Shown piece after piece: positions 1-5,972 of a stretch of DNA of 9,187 bases. The notes below the pieces were generated by a model that worked only from the letters and a program-made list of their open reading frames with translations, searched no databases and was not told the origin of the DNA. Every line of letters begins with the position of its first letter. The first letter of the stretch is position 1. The position numbers and the translations under genes are program-made. This DNA is from Porticoccaceae bacterium UBA1989 (GTDB lineage Bacteria > Pseudomonadota > Gammaproteobacteria > Pseudomonadales > Porticoccaceae): the NCBI GenBank assembly GCA_002335945.1, contig DDDD01000147.1, forward strand, positions 1 to 9,187. The letters run 5' to 3'.

Positions 1-1
1 C

Positions 2-2476
2 ACTGATAACAAGTCGGATGCTGGGGCCCACGATAAAACTGCAGGCGTCGGTGAAATTCATCCGCAGATTTGGCCTAAACAAACCTCGCCTATTCAGCGA
101 GATGAGGCGGTAGAGCAGCGCATTGTCATGCTTATGAACAAAATGACCCTAGAAGAAAAAGTGGGTCAAACCATCCAAGCGGATATAGGGTCGGTCACGC
201 CAGAGCAGGTCCGTGAATACCATTTGGGATCTGTCCTCAATGGCGGTAATTCTGCGCCAGGTAGCGACAATCGAACTACCCCTGATGCCTGGGTTACTCT
301 GGCGGACGAGTTTTGGCTCGCATCCACTGATCAGCGAAACGGTCGAGCAGGTATCCCCGCGTTGTGGGGAACAGATGCGGTTCACGGCCACAACAATATC
401 GTTGGCGCGACTCTGTTCCCCCACAATATTGGCTTAGGCGCGGCTAATAACCCGAGCCTGATGCATCAAATCGGCACTATCACCGCCAAAGAGATACTGG
501 TTACTGGTTTAGATTGGACGTTTGCGCCCACTATTGCCGTTGTGCGGGATGATCGCTGGGGACGCACCTATGAAAGTTTCTCCGAAGATCCTGCTATCGT
601 TAGAGAATTTGCAGGCCATCTGGTTGAAGGTCTTCAGGGCAAGCTTAGCGACAACACATTCCTAGATGAAGATCATCTAATTGCTACGGCCAAACACTTT
701 ATTGGCGACGGCGGCACTATAGGAGGGCGTGACCAGGGCGACAATATTTCCTCTGAAGAAGACTTGCGTGATATCCAGGGGGCTGGTTACCCGGTGGCTA
801 TTAACCGTGGTGTGCAGTCGGTTATGGCTTCTTTTAATAGTTGGCATGGCCGTCGGATGCATGGCCATAAAGAATTGTTGAGCGATGTCCTTGTTGACCA
901 AATGGGCTTTGATGGCTTTGTGGTGGGCGACTGGAATGGTCATGGGCAGGTTGAAGGCTGCACTAATGAATCCTGTGCGGCTTCATTTAACAACGGCGTT
1001 GATATGTTTATGGCTCCGGATAGTTGGCAGGGACTCTATGTAAATACTCTGGCTCAAGTGAAGGCCGGTGAGATTACGATGGCACGTTTAGATCAGGCTA
1101 TAAGTCGTATATTGCGGGTTAAAATACGTGCCGGCTTATTCGAGGCTGGACTACCCTCAACGCGTAAATACGCTGGGCGCTACGAGCTACTGGCGGCGCC
1201 AGAACATAGAGAAGTCGCCCGAAAAGCAGTGCGTCAATCATTAGTGCTACTGAAGAATACACAGCAGTTACTGCCGCTTTCGCCCTCTGCCAATATATTG
1301 GTTAGCGGTGATGGGGCGGACAATCTTGGCAAGCAAACAGGCGGTTGGACGCTTTCTTGGCAGGGTACTGGCAACAGTAAAGAGAATTTCCCGAGAAGTA
1401 TGTCCATTTTTGATGGCATAGAAGATCAGGTTAAGGCTGCAGGGGGCCAAGCAATATTAAGCGCAGATGGCGACTATGAAACTAAACCCGACGTGGCTCT
1501 GGTGGTGTTTGGCGAAAATCCCTATGCAGAATTTCAAGGCGATCGTCCTCATTTAGATTTTCAGTCTGAAGAAGGTTTGGCGCTATTAAAGAAATTTAAG
1601 TCTCAAGGTATTCCCGCAGTAGCGATTTTCCTGTCTGGCCGGCCGATGTGGGTTAACCCAGAAATAAACGCTGCTGATGCTTTTGTTGCTGCTTGGTTAC
1701 CGGGTACAGAAGGTGGTGGTGTTGCTGATGTTTTATTGCGCAGTGCAACGGGAGATATTCAGCATGATTTCAAGGGCAAACTCTCGTTTTCTTGGCCTAG
1801 AACCGGCGCTCAAACGGCCGTTAACGTTGGTGATGAAGGTTATAACCCTCTATTTCCCTATGGTTTCGGATTAACCTATGCCGATAAGGGGGCACTTCAA
1901 GTGTTACCGGAAGATGCGCAACTGGGCGACAAAGCGCAGTCGCAAAGCAATAACTTCTTAAGGGCTGGCGAACCGGTTTCACCTTGGCGTTTGGTGATGC
2001 GTGACTCTGGCGGCACAGTGCAGGTCAATAATTCTAAGGTAGTCAGTGCGTCTGGTGCGTTGGCCATGACCGCGCTTGATTACATGGCCCAAGAAGATAC
2101 CCGCCTATTCACCTTTTCAAGCGATGCTGTACTGTCAATTGAAGGTGAGGCCATCGATATATCGCGGGAATCTAATGGCGATATGGCCTTAGAGATTGAG
2201 TATCAGGTACTTGGCGATAAGGTTGGAGCAACAATGTTTAGTATTGGCTGTGGTGAAGGATGTGGTGGCGACTTAGATATTACAGAAGGACTAGCTGGCA
2301 AGCTTAATAAGGGCTGGCAGGTGTCCCGTTTGAAATTGAGTTGTTTCGCTGAGAAAGGCACAGACATGACAAATGTGAGTTCTCCCGTTGTCTTAAAGGT
2401 CTCTGGAATGCTGCAAATACAGCTTAGTTCTATCAAGATCGACAGCAATCAAGGGAATGCCAGTTGTTCCCTATAA
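2..2476 (+). CDS. GH3 exo-beta-glucanase / beta-glucosidase (5' end outside window)
   Basis: Glycoside hydrolase family 3 enzyme predicted to remove glucose from the non-reducing ends of beta-glucans or their oligosaccharides, probably in the periplasm. The frame is open from base 2 with no stop, so ATG 128 is internal: 42 more codons precede it and carry family-like sequence (IHPQIWPKQTSP, then EAVEQRI leading into MTLEEKVGQ). Only the true start and signal peptide are missing; 824 residues are visible. Counting the codon at 2-4 as residue 1, the barrel domain spans about 30-400. It holds LWGTDAVHGHNN, KHF (K231, H232) and the nucleophile motif FVVGDWNGH (D310, nt 929-931). The K-to-D spacing of 79 equals that of barley ExoI (K206, D285). 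The GH3 C domain runs about 410-620, with GENPYAE near 504-510 as the expected acid/base region and FPYGFGLTY near its end. Residues 640-824 are an extra C-terminal domain as in ExoP-like enzymes. Exact substrate linkage cannot be read from sequence. Confidence 0.93.
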   Translation, partial: TDNKSDAGAHDKTAGVGEIHPQIWPKQTSPIQRDEAVEQRIVMLMNKMTLEEKVGQTIQADIGSVTPEQVREYHLGSVLNGGNSAPGSDNRTTPDAWVTLADEFWLASTDQRNGRAGIPALWGTDAVHGHNNIVGATLFPHNIGLGAANNPSLMHQIGTITAKEILVTGLDWTFAPTIAVVRDDRWGRTYESFSEDPAIVREFAGHLVEGLQGKLSDNTFLDEDHLIATAKHFIGDGGTIGGRDQGDNISSEEDLRDIQGAGYPVAINRGVQSVMASFNSWHGRRMHGHKELLSDVLVDQMGFDGFVVGDWNGHGQVEGCTNESCAASFNNGVDMFMAPDSWQGLYVNTLAQVKAGEITMARLDQAISRILRVKIRAGLFEAGLPSTRKYAGRYELLAAPEHREVARKAVRQSLVLLKNTQQLLPLSPSANILVSGDGADNLGKQTGGWTLSWQGTGNSKENFPRSMSIFDGIEDQVKAAGGQAILSADGDYETKPDVALVVFGENPYAEFQGDRPHLDFQSEEGLALLKKFKSQGIPAVAIFLSGRPMWVNPEINAADAFVAAWLPGTEGGGVADVLLRSATGDIQHDFKGKLSFSWPRTGAQTAVNVGDEGYNPLFPYGFGLTYADKGALQVLPEDAQLGDKAQSQSNNFLRAGEPVSPWRLVMRDSGGTVQVNNSKVVSASGALAMTALDYMAQEDTRLFTFSSDAVLSIEGEAIDISRESNGDMALEIEYQVLGDKVGATMFSIGCGEGCGGDLDITEGLAGKLNKGWQVSRLKLSCFAEKGTDMTNVSSPVVLKVSGMLQIQLSSIKIDSNQGNASCSL

Positions 2477-2563
2477 TAATCCCTCGGTTATTAGGAAGTA
2501 TTTAGGCCAATTTTCGGTCTTAGAGATTGGATTTGCTAGGGTGGAACGTCTTAGTAAGATGGA

Positions 2564-2569
2564 TATAAT
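2564..2569 (+). promoter_or_regulatory. candidate sigma70-type -10 for the sigma/anti-sigma pair
   Basis: A perfect TATAAT lies in the 162-nt gap after the GH3 gene, about 70 nt before the sigma factor ATG. The best -35 at 17 bp spacing is GTGGAA (2541-2546), only three of six matches to TTGACA. The same stretch reads GGAAC at 2543-2547, reminiscent of ECF-type -35 elements, so autoregulation cannot be excluded. The rest of the gap shows no gene and no convincing terminator. Confidence 0.4.
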
Positions 2570-2638
2570 TGATTCTATGTAGCGATCCGGGGATTGCCCT
2601 GCGTATGCCTAAATGTTTTTTTTAGCCGAAATGGTTTT

Positions 2639-3169
2639 ATGACGCCTGATAAGCAAAATGTCGAGATTCATGACGTCTATATCCGCCATCGCACGGAGCT
2701 CTGTCGCTATCTCATTAATAAAGTTAATGTTAGTAACGATGAGGCTCAGGATATCGTGCAGGCGGCTTTTGCTCGCGTGATTGAAATGGATTTTGGCGAC
2801 ATAAAAAATCCAAGGGCATTGCTATACAAGACTAGCTACAACATTGCTATAGATCAAAAAAGACACAATGGCGTACGCCAGAGGCATGTTCAGGCGGCTG
2901 TTGATTCAGATGCGAAAGTGGTTGAAGAGTTAAGTCCAGATCGCATACACGACGGTAAGCGGCAGTTGGGTATTGTGGTTAAGACGCTCTGGGGTATGCC
3001 TAAAAAACGAAGAAGTTTACTAATGATGAATCGTTTTGATGGGTTGAGCTATGCCGAGATTGCCCGAACAGTGGGACTGTCAGAAACTGTTGTGCGTAAG
3101 CATGTAACAAAAGCGCTGGTAGATTGTCAAAAGGCGCTACAAGCCCAAGCGGGTCAGAATTTAAAATGA
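2639..3169 (+). CDS. FecI-like ECF RNA polymerase sigma factor
   Basis: Extracytoplasmic-function sigma-70 factor of the FecI type, 176 residues, a normal length for the group. Region 2 covers about residues 13-79 and includes NDEAQDIVQAAFARV and the RALLYKTSYNIAIDQKR segment used for core binding and -10 recognition. Region 4 covers about 110-163 with a helix-turn-helix, LSYAEIARTVGLSETVVRKHV, that would read the -35. ATG 2639 was chosen because it gives a typical FecI N-terminus. The frame extends to a TTG at 2594, but that adds an atypical Cys/Phe-rich stretch. No strong Shine-Dalgarno precedes 2639. A T8 tract lies just upstream (2609-2616) and may hide a longer N-terminus. The stop overlaps the start of the next gene as ATGA, indicating translational coupling with its anti-sigma partner. 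The target is probably this locus, including the receptor gene; this is inferred from the Fec paradigm. Confidence 0.92.
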   Translation: MTPDKQNVEIHDVYIRHRTELCRYLINKVNVSNDEAQDIVQAAFARVIEMDFGDIKNPRALLYKTSYNIAIDQKRHNGVRQRHVQAAVDSDAKVVEELSPDRIHDGKRQLGIVVKTLWGMPKKRRSLLMMNRFDGLSYAEIARTVGLSETVVRKHVTKALVDCQKALQAQAGQNLK

Positions 3170-4206
3170 GCGGAAACAATATGCAGTTATCAGATCAGGT
3201 TAATCAACAGGCGGCGGAGTGGGTCACACTCATGCAGTCTGTGGATGTCTCTGCAGCTGATCGACAGGCCCTGAGCGCCTGGTTGGCTGAGCATGCTGAT
3301 CATCAGGAAGCCTACAAGCAAACAGAGCTGCTATGGCAGAGTCTGGGTGATTTAGCGGACACGGCTGAAGGTCATGCTCTTCGCCAGTCGGTGGAATCTG
3401 AGTCAATAGGTGATCGGCTACAGTCGTTATTTTCGGCGCCGTTCGTTGCCATTAAAAACATTATGTCGATGCCTCGATATGCGATGGCCCTTGCTGTTGT
3501 TTGCGTGGCAATTGGGTCGCTTATATTGCCTGTAGACGATGATCCGGTCACCGCCTATTACAGTACTCAGCGCGGTGAGATAGAAACCATTATTTTGGCT
3601 GACAATACAGAGATTACTCTGGGCGCTAAGTCGGCGATAAGAACCCATATTTCAGAGGCGGAACGATCTGTTGAATTGCTCAACGGGGAAGCCTTTTTTG
3701 ACGTCGCCAAAGATCGACAAAAACCATTTTTTGTTACCGTTGATGATGTTCTGGTCGAAGTAGTAGGCACACAATTTAACGTCCAAAAGATACAGGATGC
3801 AGTCAACGTGGCTGTGTTAGAAGGCATCGTTAATGTGTTTGGACAGGGCAGCGGAGATAGCCAATTGGAATCCGGTCCTGATGTGGTTCTAACTGCGGGT
3901 CAGAAAGTCGTTAAATCCTACGATCGCGCTTTTGAATCTGTGACATTGGTACCTACCTCTGATCTCGGCGCTTGGCGTCTGGGACGACTCATCTACAGAG
4001 ACATCGCTTTGGCAGATGTCGTGGCTGATGCGGGTCGCTACTTTGATGGTAAGATATTGTTACAGTCAGAGGATCTTGCCGATGTTAAGGTGACTATGAC
4101 ATTGCGTACGGATCAAGTTGATCAGCTACCGCTAATGTTGGCGCAAACCCTGCCATTAAAAGTCCATGCTGTCTCCGACAATATAATCTTACTCAAGACG
4201 TTGTAG
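3166..4206 (+). CDS. FecR-like transmembrane anti-sigma factor / sigma regulator
   Basis: Inner-membrane regulator of the adjacent ECF sigma factor, 346 residues from ATG 3166. The N-terminal cytoplasmic domain (about 14-65, AAEWVTLMQS to LLWQSLGDLA) has the FecR N-terminal pattern with conserved tryptophans. A single membrane helix follows at about 105-122 (YAMALAVVCVAIGSLILP). The periplasmic FecR domain is about 130-250, with the family signatures RGEIETIILADNTEI, LLNGEAFFDVAKD, PFFV and VGTQFNV. The C-terminal part, about 270-345, has the STN-like pattern that in FecR/PupR proteins contacts the receptor's signalling domain. ATG 3166 overlaps the sigma stop codon by 4 nt (ATGA). ATG 3181, six residues shorter in coding terms (five codons downstream), has a GAGCGGA stretch ahead of it and is a real alternative. 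An in-frame TTG at 3124 lies inside the sigma gene and is unlikely. Confidence 0.92.
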   Translation: MSGNNMQLSDQVNQQAAEWVTLMQSVDVSAADRQALSAWLAEHADHQEAYKQTELLWQSLGDLADTAEGHALRQSVESESIGDRLQSLFSAPFVAIKNIMSMPRYAMALAVVCVAIGSLILPVDDDPVTAYYSTQRGEIETIILADNTEITLGAKSAIRTHISEAERSVELLNGEAFFDVAKDRQKPFFVTVDDVLVEVVGTQFNVQKIQDAVNVAVLEGIVNVFGQGSGDSQLESGPDVVLTAGQKVVKSYDRAFESVTLVPTSDLGAWRLGRLIYRDIALADVVADAGRYFDGKILLQSEDLADVKVTMTLRTDQVDQLPLMLAQTLPLKVHAVSDNIILLKTL

Positions 4207-4312
4207 CCTGCTAATCAGGGCCATTTTTAGTCTTACCCTGCGATGCCATTTGAATACGCGTTATTACATCTATCCATAAAAATTAAAATCGACATAATAA
4301 TAAAAAATACCA

Positions 4313-4317
4313 GAGGG
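4313..4317 (+). promoter_or_regulatory. ribosome binding site of the MFS transporter
   Basis: GAGGG, within AGAGGGA, lies 4 nt before ATG 4322 and fixes that start. It is the clearest start signal among the full-length genes here. Confidence 0.65.
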
Positions 4318-4321
4318 AATC

Positions 4322-5773
4322 ATGACTACCGCCGCACATTCCAATAACGAAAAACTCACTATTTTAAAAATGACCGCTGTCGCTGCGTTGGGCGGTCTGT
4401 TGTTTGGCTATGACACCGGCGTGATTGCGGGAAGTCAGCTCTATTTCACCGAATACTTTGGTTTTTCTGCAGCGGAGCAGGGCTGGGCAGTCAGCAGTGC
4501 GCTGTATGGTTGCCTAGTGGGTGCGCTACTCGGTGGTTACCTCACCAAACGCATCAGTAGAAAGTACACACTGATCCTAGCTGCGGCTCTTTTTGCGGTT
4601 TCGGCCTGGGGTTCTGGAATGGCAGAAACCCTCAACCAGCTGGCTATTTACCGGATTCTTGGTGGTCTTGCCGTGGGTATGGCCTCATTGGCGGCGCCTA
4701 TGTATATTGCTGAAATTGCGCCACCCAAGCAGCGTGGCCGCATGGTTTCTTACTATCAGTTGGCCGTGGTTATTGGTTTCTTTGTGGTATTTTTAGCTAC
4801 CTATTTTATCGGCGGCGGCGATACACAAAATATGGCGCCTGAGGTGCTTGAGCAGCTTCATGAGCACAATGTAAATGAGGGCTGGCGCATTATGTTTTGG
4901 TCCGAGCTACTACCCGCGATTGCCTTCTTTCTGCTGCTGTTTACTGTGCCTCATAGCCCCCGTTGGTTGCTCTTAAAGGGCCGCACTGAAGAGGCTAAAT
5001 CAGTACTTGCCCGCATTACCTCAAGTGAGCAAGAGGCTGCTTCAGAGCTAGCTGAGATAGAGGCGTCACTGGCCAATAGCCCAGCGCCCAATATGGCGAT
5101 GCTGTTTGGTAAAGGTATTGGGTTTGCGCTGTTTCTTGGGGTTATGTTGTCGATCTTTCAGCAGGTCACCGGTATTAATGCGATTCTCTATTACGGGGCA
5201 GAAATCTTTAGTAATGCGCTGGGTTATGGCCCGGAAGATGCCCTAAAGCAACAGCTATGGCTGGGTGCGGTAAATCTGATCTTTACCTTCGTGGCCATTT
5301 ATAAAGTAGACAGTTGGGGACGTAAACCACTGTTTATCGGCGGTAGTATTGGTATGTTTGTCGGTTTAACCGTACTGGGTCTGACTATTTATACCCAGCA
5401 GATGGGGATTGTTTCCCTCTTGGCCATCTTGGTTTTTATCGGATCATTCGCTATGTCTATGGGCCCTGTGGTCTGGGTGATGTTGTCGGAGATGTTTCCC
5501 AATAATGTGCGCAGTGTGGCGATGTCCATTGCTGTAGCCGCCCAGTGGTTATTTAACGCCTTAGTCGCCAATAGTTTTCCTCTTATCAACCAGAGTGCTC
5601 TCAATCAGGATAGTTTCAATGGCGCACTGCCATACTTTATCTTTGCCTCTTTCTGTGTGGTTGCCATGGTTTTTGTGTGGAAACTGGTCCCTGAGACCAA
5701 GGGTAAGACATTAGAAGAGATGGAAGCGCTGTGGTCGGAAAAAAGCACTGTTGGTAATCTCAGTAAAATCTAG
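4322..5773 (+). CDS. MFS sugar:proton symporter, sugar porter family (XylE/GalP-like)
   Basis: Twelve-helix inner-membrane transporter of the sugar porter family, 483 residues, typical length. Signatures in order are GGLLFGYDTGVIAG (24-37), KRISRKY (76-82), RILGGLAVGM and APMYIAEIAPPKQRGR (111-140), VPHSPRWLLLKGR (209-221), QQVTGINAILYYGAE (280-294), DSWGRKPLF (330-338) and VPETKGKTLEEME (456-468). Asp31 matches the XylE proton-coupling aspartate (D27), so proton symport is likely. Gln146, the QQ pair at 280-281 and Asn286 match XylE sugar-binding positions, which supports a hexose or pentose substrate. With an exo-glucosidase next door, glucose is the simplest guess. The gene follows fecR by 115 nt and precedes the receptor. 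Its stop codon lies inside the first unit of the tandem repeat at 5769-5841. A disaccharide substrate cannot be excluded. Confidence 0.92.
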   Translation: MTTAAHSNNEKLTILKMTAVAALGGLLFGYDTGVIAGSQLYFTEYFGFSAAEQGWAVSSALYGCLVGALLGGYLTKRISRKYTLILAAALFAVSAWGSGMAETLNQLAIYRILGGLAVGMASLAAPMYIAEIAPPKQRGRMVSYYQLAVVIGFFVVFLATYFIGGGDTQNMAPEVLEQLHEHNVNEGWRIMFWSELLPAIAFFLLLFTVPHSPRWLLLKGRTEEAKSVLARITSSEQEAASELAEIEASLANSPAPNMAMLFGKGIGFALFLGVMLSIFQQVTGINAILYYGAEIFSNALGYGPEDALKQQLWLGAVNLIFTFVAIYKVDSWGRKPLFIGGSIGMFVGLTVLGLTIYTQQMGIVSLLAILVFIGSFAMSMGPVVWVMLSEMFPNNVRSVAMSIAVAAQWLFNALVANSFPLINQSALNQDSFNGALPYFIFASFCVVAMVFVWKLVPETKGKTLEEMEALWSEKSTVGNLSKI

Positions 5774-5841
5774 ATCAGAGCTTCTAGACTAGCGACTCTA
5801 GATTAAGGGGTTCGAGACTAAGGGCCTCTAGACTAAGGGGG
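5769..5841 (+). repeat. five degenerate 14-15 bp tandem direct repeats
   Basis: Units begin at 5769, 5783, 5797, 5812 and 5827: TCTAGATCAGAGCT, TCTAGACTAGCGAC, TCTAGATTAAGGGGT, TCGAGACTAAGGGCC and TCTAGACTAAGGGGG. The consensus is TCTAGACTAAGGGG. Units 3-5 are closest to one another, and units 1-2 are decayed in the second half. Unit 1 contains the stop codon of the transporter gene. Four of the five copies of the palindrome TCTAGA that I found in this window are here; the fifth is at 8858. The array lies directly upstream of the receptor promoter region, so an operator-like role is possible, but no known binding motif is recognised. Slippage expansion without function is the alternative. Confidence 0.75.
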
Positions 5842-5868
5842 AAAAATACGGCTTAATATACTTATTTG

Positions 5869-5874
5869 TATAAT
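5869..5874 (+). promoter_or_regulatory. candidate -10 element upstream of the receptor gene
   Basis: Perfect TATAAT preceded by TTTG, about 100 nt before the receptor start. No good -35 is found at 16-18 bp spacing, which fits either an activator-dependent promoter or a chance match in AT-rich DNA. It lies within the 11-bp palindrome TGTATAATACA (5867-5877) and overlaps the inverted repeat TATAC-N6-GTATA (5857-5872), so a repressor or activator site overlapping the promoter is possible. Confidence 0.35.
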
Positions 5875-5875
5875 A

Positions 5876-5897
5876 CATATCCTCTTGGAGGTATATG
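5876..5897 (+). promoter_or_regulatory. hairpin enclosing a Shine-Dalgarno and ATG
   Basis: CATATCCTC (5876-5884) pairs with GAGG-T-ATATG (5888-5897) through nine base pairs, with one bulged T and a TTG loop. The 3' arm holds most of GGAGG (5887-5891) and the ATG at 5895-5897 that starts a short leader ORF. In a read-through transcript from the transporter gene the hairpin would mask this ribosome site. In a transcript starting near 5881 most of the 5' arm would be missing. Confidence 0.45.
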
Positions 5898-5966
5898 CGG
5901 AATAGACAGGATAAGCTGTATAGACAAAGTATTATAAAAATAGAGCGTGGGTTACTGCGCCATTGA
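5895..5966 (+). CDS. possible 23-residue leader peptide ahead of the receptor
   Basis: A short ORF begins at ATG 5895 after a strong GGAGG (5887-5891), although the spacing of 3 nt is short. It encodes 23 residues, beginning MRNRQDKLYRQ and ending ERGLLRH, rich in basic residues, and stops at TGA 5964-5966. It is in the same reading frame as the receptor, with only TTT and TTG between its stop and ATG 5973. The receptor lacks its own Shine-Dalgarno, so termination-reinitiation coupling is plausible. If the TGA were an error or were read through, the receptor would gain a basic N-terminal extension of its signal peptide. It could also be a chance ORF. Confidence 0.35.
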   Translation: MRNRQDKLYRQSIIKIERGLLRH

Positions 5967-5972
5967 TTTTTG

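Noticed and set aside
2474..2493. TAATAA/TTATTA inverted repeat right after the GH3 stop
   Set aside because: Six A-T pairs with an eight-base loop and no T tract; not stable enough for a terminator, and expected by chance in AT-rich DNA.
2594..2638. TTG 2594 as the start of the sigma factor, and likewise TTG 3124 for FecR
   Set aside because: Both add residues unlike the family N-termini. GGGGA directly abuts TTG 2594 with no spacing, and TTG 3124 lies deep inside the sigma gene, while ATG 3166 makes a standard ATGA overlap.
4206..4228. Possible terminator after fecR: CCTG-CTAAT-CAGG then TTTTT
   Set aside because: The stem is only four pairs and the T run does not directly follow it. An alternative CAGGG/CCCTG pairing has a 15-nt loop. 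Too weak to call.
4250..4280. TTGAAT with CATAAA as a promoter for the MFS gene
   Set aside because: Spacing would be 19 bp and the -10 matches only four of six. The region is AT-rich, so chance matches are expected.
5899..5926. GGAATA as a FecI-type -35, and a direct repeat ATAGACA (5902-5908, 5920-5926)
   Set aside because: No TCCTTT-like -10 follows at a suitable distance from GGAATA, and a seven-base repeat pair alone is too little to support an operator.
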